64,000 nt of DNA from Pelomonas sp965229315 (GCF_965229315.1 NZ_CBDDJA010000002.1:1364001-1428000), one strand, 5' to 3'. Counted from the stretch's first letter, positions 24,748-33,697 are shown. Program-made: numbers and translations. Notes: generated by a model not told the origin, from the letters alone.

Positions 24748-27345
24748 TCATGCGGGCAGCGACACCGCGTCCAGCAGCTCGCTCTCGATCTGCAACTGCG
24801 CCTTGTTCTGCTGCAGCGCCGGGCCGTCGAGCAGGAAGGTGTCTTCCACGCGCTCGCCCAGCGTCGAGATCTTGGCGAGCTGCAGGTTGATGCCGTGGCG
24901 CGCCAGCACGCGGGCGATGGCGTAGAGCAGGCCGGCGCGGTCGCTGGTGGAGATGGTCAGCAGCCAGGCGGTGGCGCGCTCGTCGGGGCGCAGCGAGATC
25001 CGTGGCGAATAGGGGAAGCTCTTGACGCGGCGCGACAGGCGCCCGCGCCTGGGCTCAGGCAGCGGGCCGTCGGCCTGCAGCGCGATGGACAGTTTCTGCT
25101 CCACCAGCGGCACCAGGTCGCGGTGGTGCACGTCGGCCTCCGGGCGGATGACCTGGAAGGTGTCGAGCGCGTAGCCGTCGCGCGTGGTGTGGACCTTGGC
25201 GTCCAGGATGCTGAAGCCCGCGCCGTCGAAGTAGCCGCAGATGCGGGCGAACAGGTCGGGCTGGTCGGGCGCGTAGACCAGCACCTGCAGCCCCTCGCCG
25301 ATGGGCGAGGGGCGGGCGCGCACGACGGGCACCGGGCTCTCGACATGGCGCCACAGCGAGCGCGCGTGCCAGGCGAGTTCGGCGCCGTCGTGCCGCGCGA
25401 AGTAGCTCAGCGCCAGCTTCTTCCACAGCGGCTCCTCGGTGCCGGGCAGCTGCGAGTGCAGGGCCAGGTCTTGCCGGGCCTCCTGCTTGCGCGCCTCGAT
25501 CTCGGCGTCGACGTTGATCTTGGCGCCACCCAGCGCCCGCAGCGTGATGCGGTACAGATCCTCCAGCAGCTTGCCCTTCCAGGCGTTCCAGACCTTGGGG
25601 CTGGTGCCGCGGATGTCGGCCACCGTCAGCAGGTACAGCGCCGTGAGGTGGCGCACGTCCCCCACCTTGGCGGCGAAGGCGGCGATGACGTCGGGGTCGG
25701 ACAGGTCCTCCTTCTGCGCCACGCGGGACATCGTCAGGTGGTGTTCCACGAGGAAGACGCACATGGCCGTGTCGGCGGCATTCATCCCGTGCTGGCGGCA
25801 GAAGCGCCGCACCTCGGTGGCGCCCAGTTCGGAGTGGTCGCCGCCGCGGCCCTTGGCCACGTCGTGGAACAGGGCGGCGATGTAGAGCAGCTCGGGCTGC
25901 GCCCACTGCGAGGCGAGCTGCGAGCAGAACGGGTACTCGTGCGCGTGCTCCGGCACGAAGAAGCGGCGCACGTTGCGCAGCACCATCAGGATGTGCTGGT
26001 CCACCGTGTAGACGTGGAACAGGTCATGCTGCATCTGCCCGACGATGGCGCGGAACACCCACAGGTAGCGGCCCAGCACGGACGTCTGGTTCATGAGCCG
26101 GAACGCATGCGTCTGACCTTCCGGCGCACGCAGCATGGTCATGAAGGTGGCGCGGTTGACCGGGTCGCGCCGCCAGGCCGTGTCCATCAGGCCGCGCGCG
26201 TTGTACAGCGCCCGCAGCGTGCGCGCCGAAAAGCCCTTGATGCCGGGCGTCTGCTGGTAGATGAGGAAGGTGCGCAGGATGGCGTGCGGGTCGCGCTGGT
26301 AAAGGTCGTCGCTGGCGACCTCCAGCATGCGGCCGCGGTCCAGGAAGTCCGGCTGGCCTTCGATCTCGCGCAGCAGGTTCTGCTGCGAGCCGTTGATCTG
26401 CTCCTCCAGGTTCAGCAGCAGGATCTGGTGCAGCTGCGTGACGGCCTTGGCAGCCCAGTAGTAGCGCCGCATCAGCACCTCGGACGCGCGCTGGGCGACG
26501 GTGCTCTTGAAGCCGAAGCTCTGCGCCACCGCCGTCTGCAGGTCGAACACCAGCCGGTCTTCGCGCCGGCCGGCGATCGCATGCAGCCGCGCGCGGATCA
26601 GCCGCAGCTGCCCCTCGTTGCGCTGCAGCTGGCGGCTCTCGAACGGGGTGATGAGGCCGCGCGCGCTCAAGGCCTTCCAGGTCTTGCCCAGGCCCGCCGC
26701 GCGCGCGATCCAGATCAGCATCTGCAGGTCGCGCAGGCCGCCGGGGCTTTCCTTGCAGTTGGGCTCCAGCGCATAGGGCGTGTCATCGAACTTGGTGTGG
26801 CGCTGCAGCATCTCCAGCGTCTTGGCGCGGAAGAAGGCCTTGGCGTCCATGGCCTGCATGAAGCGCCTGGCCATCAGCTTGAACAGCTTCGCGTCGCCGG
26901 CCAGCGGGCGCGCTTCGAGCAGCGCGGTCTGTACCGTCACGTCGCCCTGCGATTCGGACAGGCATTCGCCCAGCGTGCGCACCGAGGAGCCGATCTCCAG
27001 CCCGACATCCCAGCAGGACGTGATGAAGCCCTCGATGGCCGTCTTGACGGCGCCAGGCACATGGGCCTCGACGCCGTCGGGCAGCAGCACGAGGACGTCC
27101 ACGTCGGAGTGCGGGTAAAGCTCGCCGCGGCCGTAGCCGCCCACGGCCGCCAGGCACGCGCCCGCAGGCATGCCGTTCTGCTCTGCCTGCACCCAAAGGC
27201 CGCGCAGCGTGTCGTCGACATGGCGGGCGAGCCGGCGCAGCAGCGTCAGCGCGCCGGCCTGCGTGGGCCGCGCGGCGAGGAAGTCGTCGATGAGCGTCTG
27301 CTTGCCGGCCTTGAACTGCTGGCGGAGCTCGGCGAGCGTTGCCAC
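24748..27345 (-). CDS. glnD: Bifunctional [protein-PII] uridylyltransferase/uridylyl-removing enzyme
   Basis: The 865-residue enzyme senses glutamine and adds UMP to, or removes it from, PII proteins, so it controls nitrogen assimilation. Domains in order: nucleotidyltransferase with VGGYGRGELYPHSDVDVLVL-like motif (69-87, Asp81 and Asp83), a helical domain, the HD hydrolase domain with FHDVAKGRGGDH near residue 495, and two ACT glutamine-sensing domains (~685-735 and ~792-840). Length fits the family. It starts 4 bases after the stop of map, so the two are likely co-transcribed. It is functionally close to the sigma-54/liv theme elsewhere in the window. Confidence 0.97.
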   Translation of the reverse strand: MATLAELRQQFKAGKQTLIDDFLAARPTQAGALTLLRRLARHVDDTLRGLWVQAEQNGMPAGACLAAVGGYGRGELYPHSDVDVLVLLPDGVEAHVPGAVKTAIEGFITSCWDVGLEIGSSVRTLGECLSESQGDVTVQTALLEARPLAGDAKLFKLMARRFMQAMDAKAFFRAKTLEMLQRHTKFDDTPYALEPNCKESPGGLRDLQMLIWIARAAGLGKTWKALSARGLITPFESRQLQRNEGQLRLIRARLHAIAGRREDRLVFDLQTAVAQSFGFKSTVAQRASEVLMRRYYWAAKAVTQLHQILLLNLEEQINGSQQNLLREIEGQPDFLDRGRMLEVASDDLYQRDPHAILRTFLIYQQTPGIKGFSARTLRALYNARGLMDTAWRRDPVNRATFMTMLRAPEGQTHAFRLMNQTSVLGRYLWVFRAIVGQMQHDLFHVYTVDQHILMVLRNVRRFFVPEHAHEYPFCSQLASQWAQPELLYIAALFHDVAKGRGGDHSELGATEVRRFCRQHGMNAADTAMCVFLVEHHLTMSRVAQKEDLSDPDVIAAFAAKVGDVRHLTALYLLTVADIRGTSPKVWNAWKGKLLEDLYRITLRALGGAKINVDAEIEARKQEARQDLALHSQLPGTEEPLWKKLALSYFARHDGAELAWHARSLWRHVESPVPVVRARPSPIGEGLQVLVYAPDQPDLFARICGYFDGAGFSILDAKVHTTRDGYALDTFQVIRPEADVHHRDLVPLVEQKLSIALQADGPLPEPRRGRLSRRVKSFPYSPRISLRPDERATAWLLTISTSDRAGLLYAIARVLARHGINLQLAKISTLGERVEDTFLLDGPALQQNKAQLQIESELLDAVSLPA

Positions 27346-27349
27346 GGCC

Positions 27350-28183
27350 TCAGGCCGCAGTGGTGGCAGGGGCCGCCGCCGTCTGCGTGATGAACGCCGG
27401 CGGCGGCGGGCTGCCGGCCGACAGCGTCATCACCTCGTAGCCGGTGTCGGTGACGAGGATGGTGTGCTCCCACTGCGCGGACAGCGACCGGTCCTTGGTG
27501 ACGATGGTCCAGCCATCGCCCAGCTCCTTGATCTCGCGCCGGCCGGCGTTGATCATGGGCTCGATGGTGAACATCATGCCGGGCACCAGTTCGTCCAGCG
27601 TGCCGGGGCGGCCGTAGTGCAGCACCTGCGGCTCCTCGTGGAAGACCTGGCCGATGCCGTGGCCGCAGAACTCGCGCACGATGGAAAAGCCCGCGTTCTC
27701 GGCGAAGGTCTGGATGGCGTGGCCGATGTCGCCCAGGCGCGCGCCTGGCCTGACCTTGGCGATGCCCTTCCACATGGCTTCGTACGTGAACGCGCACAGC
27801 CGCCTGGCGGCGATGGAGCCCTCGCCGACGACGAACATGCGGCTGGTGTCGCCGTGCCAGCCGTCCTTGATGACGGTGACGTCGATGTTGACGATGTCGC
27901 CGTTCTTCAGCGGCTTGTCGTTCGGGATGCCGTGGCAGACCTGCGCGTTGACCGACGTGCAGATCGACTTGGGGTAGGGGATGTAGCCCGGCGGGCAGTA
28001 GTTCAGCGGTGCGGGGATGGCCTGCTGCACGTGGACGATGTGGTCGTGCGCGAGCCGGTCCAGCTCGTTGGTGGTGACGCCCGGCTTGACGTGCGCCGTG
28101 AGCATGTCCAGGACTTCGGACGCCAGGCGTCCGGCGATGCGCATACCCTCGACATCGGCTGCGGTCTTGATCGTGATGGCCAT
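27350..28183 (-). CDS. map: Type I methionine aminopeptidase
   Basis: The 277-residue metalloprotease removes the initiator Met from nascent proteins. The metal and substrate residues are in recognisable contexts: INIDVTVIKDGWHGDTSRMF (two Asp ligands), CGHGIGQVFHEEP (His) and MFTIEPMIN (Glu). The C terminus carries an extra ~20-residue Pro/Ala-rich tail (after SAGSPPPPAF) not found in E. coli Map. It lies between uppP and glnD on the same strand; map-glnD adjacency is common in proteobacteria. Confidence 0.96.
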   Translation of the reverse strand: MAITIKTAADVEGMRIAGRLASEVLDMLTAHVKPGVTTNELDRLAHDHIVHVQQAIPAPLNYCPPGYIPYPKSICTSVNAQVCHGIPNDKPLKNGDIVNIDVTVIKDGWHGDTSRMFVVGEGSIAARRLCAFTYEAMWKGIAKVRPGARLGDIGHAIQTFAENAGFSIVREFCGHGIGQVFHEEPQVLHYGRPGTLDELVPGMMFTIEPMINAGRREIKELGDGWTIVTKDRSLSAQWEHTILVTDTGYEVMTLSAGSPPPPAFITQTAAAPATTAA

Positions 28184-28195
28184 GCCCGAATTATC

Positions 28196-29020
28196 TCAGT
28201 CCGCCCAGATGACCGTACCCGTCGCCCAGGTGATGAGCACGACGATGCCGAAGGCGATGCGGTACCAGGCGAACGGCACGAAGGTGTGGCTGGACACGTA
28301 GCGCAGCAGCCAGCGCACGCACGCCCAGGCGGCCAGGAAGCTGACGACGAAGCCGACGATGAACATCGGCGCATCGGCCATGGACAGGGCGTGGCGCTCC
28401 TTCCACATGCTGTAGCCGCCGGCCGCCACCAGCGTCGGGATGGCCAGGAAGAAGGAGAAGTCGGTCGCCGCCTTGCGCGACAGGCCCAGCAGCATGCCGC
28501 CGATGATGGTGGCGCCCGAGCGGCTGGTGCCGGGGATCATGCCCAGGCACTGCACCAGGCCGACCTTGAGCGCGTCCAGCGGGCTCATGTCGTCCACGCT
28601 CTGCACGCGGGGCACCGGCTGGGAGCGCTTCTCGGCCCACAGGATGATGAGCGCGCCGACGATGAAGGCGCCGGCCACCACCGGCGCGTTGAACAGATGC
28701 GCCTTGATCATCTTGTAGACCGTCAGGCCCACGAGCGCGGCCGGCAGGAAGCCGATGAACACGTTCGCCACGAAGCGGCGCTGCTTCTCGCTGTGGCCGA
28801 TGCCCATCAGCGCCTCGCGCAGGCGGGCCCAGTAGACGATGAAGACGGCGAGGATCGCGCCGCTCTGGATGGCGATGTCGAACACCTTGGACTTGGCGTC
28901 GGTCAGGCCCAGCAGGCTGCCGGTGAGGATGAGATGGCCGGTCGACGAGATCGGCAGGAACTCGGTCAGCCCCTCGACGATGCCCATGATGGCGGCTTTG
29001 ATCAGCAGGATGACATCCAC
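28196..29020 (-). CDS. uppP: Undecaprenyl-diphosphate phosphatase (BacA family)
   Basis: The 274-residue inner-membrane enzyme recycles the lipid carrier undecaprenyl phosphate for peptidoglycan and other envelope polymers and is linked to bacitracin resistance. The two catalytic segments are EGLTEFLPISSTGHLIL near the N terminus and PGTSRSGATIIGGMLLGLSR in the middle, within about eight membrane segments. I place the start at GTG 29020, because a CGGAG box lies 7 bases upstream and the protein then begins with the family-like DVILLIKAAIMG. A TTG at 29038 would add six residues. It is divergent from the TetR gene. Confidence 0.93.
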   Translation of the reverse strand: MDVILLIKAAIMGIVEGLTEFLPISSTGHLILTGSLLGLTDAKSKVFDIAIQSGAILAVFIVYWARLREALMGIGHSEKQRRFVANVFIGFLPAALVGLTVYKMIKAHLFNAPVVAGAFIVGALIILWAEKRSQPVPRVQSVDDMSPLDALKVGLVQCLGMIPGTSRSGATIIGGMLLGLSRKAATDFSFFLAIPTLVAAGGYSMWKERHALSMADAPMFIVGFVVSFLAAWACVRWLLRYVSSHTFVPFAWYRIAFGIVVLITWATGTVIWAD

Positions 29021-29085
29021 GAAACGACTCCGGCGCAAACGAGAAAAATGGCGGCGCAGTGTAGCCAGCGGGGTGGGCGCGCGAC

Positions 29086-29115
29086 TTGCGGGGCGCTGGC
29101 CGGCCCCGGTACATT
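29086..29115 (+). promoter_or_regulatory. Predicted sigma-70 promoter of the TetR gene
   Basis: TTGCGG at 29086-29091 and TACATT at 29110-29115 are separated by 18 bases, an acceptable -35/-10 pair. Transcription would start near 29122, inside the operator palindrome. Confidence 0.45.
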
Positions 29116-29135
29116 ACTGACCCTTCGGTCATTAA
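29114..29135. promoter_or_regulatory. Operator palindrome for the TetR-family regulator
   Basis: TTACTGACC-CTTC-GGTCATTAA is an inverted repeat with eight of nine pairs matching. The TGACC/GGTCA core resembles TetR/AcrR operators. It overlaps the predicted -10 and start site and ends 10 bases before the start codon, so binding would repress the regulator itself. Confidence 0.65.
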
Positions 29136-29145
29136 CTTCGCTCCC

Positions 29146-29781
29146 TTGGCCACCGCCACCCCCCGCCAACGCCGCAAGGACGCCCGCCCGCAGGAGCTGC
29201 TGGACGCCGCGCTGGCGCTGTTCGTCGAGAAAGGCTTCGCCGCCACGCGCAGCGAGGAGGTCGCCGCGCGCGCCGGTGTCGCCAAGGGCACGCTGTACCG
29301 CTACTACCCGAGCAAGGAAGAGCTGCTCAAGGCCGTCGTGCACGAGAACCTGGGCGTGCACATCGCCGAGTCGGCCGCGCAGGCGGCACAGCACGAAGGC
29401 GCCATTGCGTGCCTGCTGCGCGAGATGATGCAGGCCTGGTGGGCCAAGGTCGGCCACGGCAACGCCGGTGTGGTCTGCAAGATCATGATGATCGAGGCGC
29501 GTCACTTCCCGGACCTGGCGCAGTTCTACCTGGACGAGGTCGTCACGCCGTCGCAGAACCTGATCGGCGGCCTCATCGAGCGTGGCATCCGCAGCGGCGA
29601 ATTCCGGGCCGTGCCCGTCGAGGCGACCGTGCACCTGCTGATCGCGCCCATGCTGCACATGCTGCTGCACGAGCACTCGTTCGGCGAGCACGACCTCTGC
29701 CACCACAGCATGAGTGCCGAGGAACTGCTGGACGCCCAGATGTCGCTGCTGTTGCACGGCCTGCTCGCCAACCCGGCCTGA
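29146..29781 (+). CDS. TetR/AcrR family transcriptional regulator
   Basis: The 211-residue regulator has an N-terminal helix-turn-helix (LLDAALALFVEKGFAATRSEEVAARAGVAKGTLYRYYPSKEEL-type) and a C-terminal ligand domain of the sort seen in efflux regulators. I choose TTG at 29146 (LATATPRQRRKDARP), because an earlier in-frame codon would place the start upstream of the operator and promoter. No good ribosome-binding site precedes it, so the leader may be very short. It is followed by the methyltransferase gene and a tolC-type gene on the same strand, which suggests it also governs an efflux or envelope function. The ligand is unknown. Confidence 0.88.
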   Translation: MATATPRQRRKDARPQELLDAALALFVEKGFAATRSEEVAARAGVAKGTLYRYYPSKEELLKAVVHENLGVHIAESAAQAAQHEGAIACLLREMMQAWWAKVGHGNAGVVCKIMMIEARHFPDLAQFYLDEVVTPSQNLIGGLIERGIRSGEFRAVPVEATVHLLIAPMLHMLLHEHSFGEHDLCHHSMSAEELLDAQMSLLLHGLLANPA

Positions 29782-29834
29782 CCTCCTAGAATTTTGGTTT
29801 TTCAGCCTGCCGCACCGCGCCCCCGGAGAACAAG

Positions 29835-30488
29835 ATGAACCTCGAACAAGCCCGCTTCAACATGATCGAGCAGCAGATCCGCCCCTGGGACGTGCTCGAC
29901 GCCAGCGTGCTGGAGTTGCTGCACGTCGTCCACCGCGAGGATTTCGTGCCCGAGGCGCACCGCATCCAGGCCTTCGTCGACACCGAACTGCCGTTGACGG
30001 CCACGCGCCGCATGCTGGCGCCCCGCGTCGAGGCGCGGCTGCTGCAGGAGCTGAAGCTGCAGCGCCACGAGACGGTGCTGGAGATCGGCGCCGCCACCGG
30101 CCACCTGGCCGCGCTGCTGGGCCACAAGGCGCAGCGCGTCATCGCGCTGGAGGCCGATGCGGGCCTGGCCGCGCAGGCGCAAGCCAACCTCAAGCGCGCC
30201 GGCGTGCTGAACGTGACCGTGCTGAACCAGGATGGCGCTGCCGGCCTGTCGTCCGAGGCGCCGTTCGACGCCATCCTGCTGTCCGGCTCCGTCGCGTTCG
30301 TGCCGCAGGTGCTGCTGGACCAGTTGAAGGTGGGCGGCCGCCTGCTGGGCATCGTCGGCGACGAACCGGTGATGCGTGCCGTGCTGGTCACGCGCGTCGG
30401 CGCCAGCGATTTCCAGTCCGTCGAGCTGTTCGACACGGTGGCCGGCCGGCTGCCGGGGTTTGCGGAGTCCCCGGCGTTCAGCTTCTGA
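29835..30488 (+). CDS. Protein-L-isoaspartate O-methyltransferase family protein
   Basis: The 217-residue protein starts MNLEQARFNMIEQQIRPWDV and has the SAM-binding motif VLEIGAATGHLAALLG, as in the Pcm family that repairs isoaspartyl damage. Family segments such as REDFVPEAHR and PFDAILLSGSVAFVP are also present. The group found beside tolC in Burkholderiales is divergent from E. coli Pcm, so the repair role is likely but not certain. It starts 53 bases after the TetR gene and lies 132 bases before tolC. Confidence 0.85.
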   Translation: MNLEQARFNMIEQQIRPWDVLDASVLELLHVVHREDFVPEAHRIQAFVDTELPLTATRRMLAPRVEARLLQELKLQRHETVLEIGAATGHLAALLGHKAQRVIALEADAGLAAQAQANLKRAGVLNVTVLNQDGAAGLSSEAPFDAILLSGSVAFVPQVLLDQLKVGGRLLGIVGDEPVMRAVLVTRVGASDFQSVELFDTVAGRLPGFAESPAFSF

Positions 30489-30620
30489 AGCAGCCCATCG
30501 CCTCAAAACGCCGTTTGCCACCGCCCGGCGTGCAGGTCGTCACATGGCTTCAGTCATCGGGGTGCTTTGCCTCTATAACCTCGGCCGCTGCCTAACTCTC
30601 CATTCCAGCCAAGGAATTCC

Positions 30621-31967
30621 ATGCCCTTCGTCACAGCCCCTCGCCTGATCCTGCAACCGCTGGCCGCCGCGGCCTGCCTTCTGCTCGCCGGCGTGGTCCA
30701 GGCCCAGAGCCTGCAAGAGCTCTATGACGCCGCCCGGGGCTATGACGCCACCTACCTGGCCACCCGCGCCGCCGCGGACGCGGCCGCCGCCCGCGCCGCG
30801 CAGGCCGAAGCGCTGGTGCGCCCCACGCTGGGCCTGTCGGCGTCCGGCACGGCGACGCAGTACGACCCGGCCGCGACCGGCAACTACAACACCCGCGTGC
30901 TGTCCGCCGGCCTGCAAGGCAGTTACTCGGTCTTCAACGCGACCAACGGCCCCACCATCGACAAGGCCCGGCGCGGCTATGCCGTCGCGCAGGCGGACCT
31001 GGAAACCGCCGAGCAGGACCTCATCGTCCGCCTGGCCACGGCCTATTTCGACGTGCTGTCCGCCAAGGACACGCTGACCACCTCGCAGGCCAACAAGGCG
31101 GCCATCTCCGAGCAGCTCGCGTCCGCCAAGCGCAACTTCGAAGTCGGCACCGCCACCATCACCGACACGCGTGAAGCGCAGGCCCGCTATGACCTGGCCG
31201 TGGCGCAGGAACTGGCCGCCGACAACGACCTGCGCGTCAAGCGCGTGACGCTGGACCAGTTCGTCGGTCGCGTGGGCGTGGAGCCCAAGAGCCTGGCCGT
31301 GCCTGTCGCGCTGCCGGCGCTGCCCAGCGACAACGTGGACACCTGGGTCGCCACCGCCGATGACCAGCACCCCAGCGTGCGCAAGGCCCGCCTGGGCCTG
31401 GAAGTGGCGCAGCTGGACACGCAGATCGCGCGCGCCAGCGCGCTGCCCACGGTCAGCGCCAACGCCACGCTGGGGGGGCAGAACCAGCAGAACAGCCTGG
31501 GCGGCGCTGCGGCCATCGCGGCCGGTGCCGGCACGGCCAAGACCGCCAGCGTGGGCCTGACGCTGAGCTACCCGATCTACACCGGCGGCCTGACGCAGAA
31601 CCGCATCAAGGAAACGCTGGTGCTGGAAGACAAGGCCCGCAACGACCTCGACTACGCGCGCCGCAGCGTCGCCGAGGCCACGCGCCGCGCCTTCTTCGGC
31701 GTGCAGTCGCTGAAGGCGCAGGTCAACGCCTACGAGGCCGCCGAGTCGTCCACCAAGCTCGCGCTGGAAGCCACGCAGCTCGGCTACAAGGTCGGCGTGC
31801 GCGTGAACCTGGACGTGCTGAACGCGCAGACGCAGCTCTACACGACCCAGCGCGACCTGGCCAAGGCCCGCTATGACGTGGTCGTCAACGGCCTGCGGCT
31901 GCGCCAGGCTTCGGGCCAGTTGCGCCCGGAGGACGTGGCTGCCGCCAACGCGCTTCTGACGCGCTGA
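30621..31967 (+). CDS. TolC family outer-membrane efflux channel
   Basis: The 448-residue protein has a signal peptide (cleavage near residue 29, VVQAQS) and two repeated outer-membrane efflux domains. These contain long helices with LRVKRVTLDQFVGR-like and VGVRVNLDVLNAQTQLYTTQRDLAKARYDVVVNGLRLRQASGQL-like segments, the classic TolC end. It forms a trimeric tunnel for tripartite efflux pumps or type I secretion. No pump genes adjoin it, so it may serve several systems. A terminator lies ~30 bases after the stop. Confidence 0.93.
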   Translation: MPFVTAPRLILQPLAAAACLLLAGVVQAQSLQELYDAARGYDATYLATRAAADAAAARAAQAEALVRPTLGLSASGTATQYDPAATGNYNTRVLSAGLQGSYSVFNATNGPTIDKARRGYAVAQADLETAEQDLIVRLATAYFDVLSAKDTLTTSQANKAAISEQLASAKRNFEVGTATITDTREAQARYDLAVAQELAADNDLRVKRVTLDQFVGRVGVEPKSLAVPVALPALPSDNVDTWVATADDQHPSVRKARLGLEVAQLDTQIARASALPTVSANATLGGQNQQNSLGGAAAIAAGAGTAKTASVGLTLSYPIYTGGLTQNRIKETLVLEDKARNDLDYARRSVAEATRRAFFGVQSLKAQVNAYEAAESSTKLALEATQLGYKVGVRVNLDVLNAQTQLYTTQRDLAKARYDVVVNGLRLRQASGQLRPEDVAAANALLTR

Positions 31968-31997
31968 GCCGGCGTCGCGCGCCCCCAGGCCCCCATG

Positions 31998-32023
31998 CCC
32001 CGCTTCGGCGGGGTTTCTTTTTT
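31998..32023 (+). terminator. Terminator after tolC-type gene
   Basis: CCCCGC-TTCG-GCGGGG hairpin (31998-32013) followed by TTTCTTTTTT. Confidence 0.9.
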
Positions 32024-32043
32024 GGGAGCGCTGCTTGGGGACG

Positions 32044-32919
32044 CTACAGCGCGTTGATCGGGATGCGAAGGTAGGCCACGCCGTTGCTGTCTGCGGGCGG
32101 CAGCTGGCCGGCGCGGATGTTCACCTGCAGCGACGGCAGCATCAGCGCCGGCACGGCCAGCGTGGCGTCGCGCGTGCGGCGCATCGCGACGAACTCGGCC
32201 TCGCCGACGCCGTCGCGGACGTGGATGTTGGCGGCGCGCTGCTCGGCCACCGTCGTCTGCCAGCGGGCCTCGCGGCCCACGGGATAGTCGTGGCAGACGA
32301 ACAGGCGAGTCTCGGGTGGCAGCGCCAGCAGCCGGTGCATGGAGCGGTAGAGCTGGGCCGCGTCGCCGCCGGGGAAGTCGCAGCGGGCACTGCCCAGGTC
32401 GGGCATGAAGAGGGTGTCGCCGACGAAGACGGCATCCTCGATGCGGTACGCCATGTCGGCGGGTGTGTGGCCGGGAACGAGCAGGGCGGTGGCCTCGATG
32501 CCGCCGATGCGAAAGCGCTCGCCGTCGCCCAGCAGCCGGTCGAAGCCGTCGTCTTGCACCGGCTGGTTGTAGAGCCGGCCAAAGGCGGCCTGCACCTCGC
32601 GGATGTGCGCGCCGATCGCGATCAGGCCACCGGCCTGCCGCTGCAGGTGGTGCGCGGCGGAGAGGTGGTCCGCATGGGCATGGGTTTCCAGGATCCACTG
32701 CAGCGTGAGGCCCAGCGCCTGCAGGTGGGCCAGCAGCGCATCGGCGCTGCGCGTGGCCGTGCGGCCCGAGGCGAGGTCGAAGTCCAGCACGGGGTCGATG
32801 ACCGCGGCCTGGCGCGTGGCGGGGTCGTGCACGACGTAGCTGACGGTGCCCGTCACCGGGTCATGGAAGCCTTGGATGGCGATGGGCATGGCGTCGCTGG
32901 GTCGATGGGGTGCAGTCAT
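32044..32919 (-). CDS. MBL-fold persulfide dioxygenase (Blh/ETHE1-like)
   Basis: The 291-residue metallo-beta-lactamase-fold protein has the metal motif THAHADHLSAAHHL (His80, His82, Asp84, His85), then VPGHTPADM, VFVGDTLFMPD and CHDYPVG. This pattern belongs to glyoxalase-II-like sulfur dioxygenases that oxidise glutathione persulfide to sulfite. The divergent BigR-type repressor and YeeE/YedE genes match the known Blh context of Xylella and Agrobacterium. The start codon at 32919 lies inside the 22-bp palindrome; an ATG at 32889 is a possible alternative. It is probably derepressed by sulfide or persulfide. Confidence 0.87.
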   Translation of the reverse strand: MTAPHRPSDAMPIAIQGFHDPVTGTVSYVVHDPATRQAAVIDPVLDFDLASGRTATRSADALLAHLQALGLTLQWILETHAHADHLSAAHHLQRQAGGLIAIGAHIREVQAAFGRLYNQPVQDDGFDRLLGDGERFRIGGIEATALLVPGHTPADMAYRIEDAVFVGDTLFMPDLGSARCDFPGGDAAQLYRSMHRLLALPPETRLFVCHDYPVGREARWQTTVAEQRAANIHVRDGVGEAEFVAMRRTRDATLAVPALMLPSLQVNIRAGQLPPADSNGVAYLRIPINAL

Positions 32920-32938
32920 TATATTGATCAATATAATG
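32917..32938. promoter_or_regulatory. Perfect 22-bp palindrome, predicted BigR/SqrR operator
   Basis: CATTATATTGA followed directly by TCAATATAATG is a perfect inverted repeat, strikingly AT-rich in this GC-rich region. It covers the start codon of the dioxygenase gene and ends 6 bases before the start of the repressor gene, so one site can control both directions. BigR-family sites are AT-rich palindromes of this type. Confidence 0.85.
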
Positions 32939-32943
32939 AGCCC

Positions 32944-33267
32944 ATGTCCCAGCCGCCCGCCCTCGACATCCACACGCTGCGCGAAGCGGCCGGGGAGGCC
33001 GTGGCCGCGCTGAAGGCGCTGGCCAACACGGAGCGGCTGTTGCTGCTGTGCCAGATGTCGCAGGGCGAGGTCAGCGTCGGCGAACTGGAAGAGGCGCTCG
33101 GCATCCACCAGCCGACGCTCTCGCAGCAGCTCGGCGTGCTGCGCCGCGAGGGCCTGGTCGACACGCGGCGCGACGGCAAGCGCGTCATCTACCGCGTGGC
33201 GGACCCGCGGCTGCTGGCGCTGCTGCGTACGCTCTACACCTTGTACTGCCCGACGGAGGACGCATGA
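32944..33267 (+). CDS. bigR: ArsR-family sulfide/persulfide-sensing repressor (BigR/SqrR type)
   Basis: The 107-residue winged-helix protein has the recognition helix region IHQPTLSQQLGVLRREGLVDTRRDGKRVIYRV. It lacks the metal-binding ELCVC of classical ArsR but keeps two isolated cysteines, Cys36 (LLCQM) and Cys102 (LYCPT). Their placement matches the dithiol pair of BigR and SqrR that forms a di- or polysulfide link and releases DNA. It is divergent from the dioxygenase, shares the palindrome, and overlaps the next transporter gene by 4 bases (ATGA), so it is autoregulated with the operon. Confidence 0.87.
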   Translation: MSQPPALDIHTLREAAGEAVAALKALANTERLLLLCQMSQGEVSVGELEEALGIHQPTLSQQLGVLRREGLVDTRRDGKRVIYRVADPRLLALLRTLYTLYCPTEDA

Positions 33268-33686
33268 CGGTGGACTGGCAAGCCTTCACGCCCGCGCCGG
33301 CGCTGGCCGGCGGGTTGCTGATCGGCATCGCGGTGGCGATGCTGCTGCTGCTGGGTGGCCGCATCGCCGGCATCAGCGGCATCCTGGGCGGCCTGCTGCG
33401 CGCGGGAGACAGGCGCTGGCGGCTGGCCTTCATCGGCGGGCTGCTGGCGTCGCCGTGGGTGCTGGCGCTGGTGAGCCCGGCCGCGCGTGCGTCCATCGAC
33501 GCCGACTGGGTCACGCTGATCGCGGCCGGCCTGCTCGTGGGCGTCGGCACGCGATACGGGGCCGGCTGCACCAGCGGCCACGGTGTCTGCGGCCTGTCGC
33601 GGCTGTCGCCGCGCTCGGCGGTGGCGACGCTGGCCTTCATGGCCGCCGGCTTTGCGACCGTCTTCGTCGTCCGCCATCTGCTGTGA
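33264..33686 (+). CDS. YeeE/YedE family sulfur-compound transporter, first half
   Basis: The 140-residue membrane protein has about four hydrophobic segments and the conserved GAGCTSGHGVCGLSR motif with two cysteines. YeeE/YedE proteins such as TsuA import thiosulfate through cysteine relays; the split form next to BigR is called PmpA. It begins within the repressor's stop codon (ATGA overlap) and is followed 11 bases later by its partner half. Transport direction and substrate (sulfite, thiosulfate or persulfide) are not evident from sequence. Confidence 0.87.
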   Translation: MTVDWQAFTPAPALAGGLLIGIAVAMLLLLGGRIAGISGILGGLLRAGDRRWRLAFIGGLLASPWVLALVSPAARASIDADWVTLIAAGLLVGVGTRYGAGCTSGHGVCGLSRLSPRSAVATLAFMAAGFATVFVVRHLL

Positions 33687-33697
33687 AGGAGGCGCGC

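Noticed and set aside
24718..27390. An open frame of about 890 codons on the plus strand opposite glnD
   Set aside because: It is a by-product of high third-position GC; the protein is a Gln/Val/Arg/His-rich low-complexity string with no motif, while glnD on the other strand is fully recognisable.
29021..29038. TTG start at 29038 for uppP
   Set aside because: The GTG at 29020 has a CGGAG box at good spacing and gives the family-typical N terminus.
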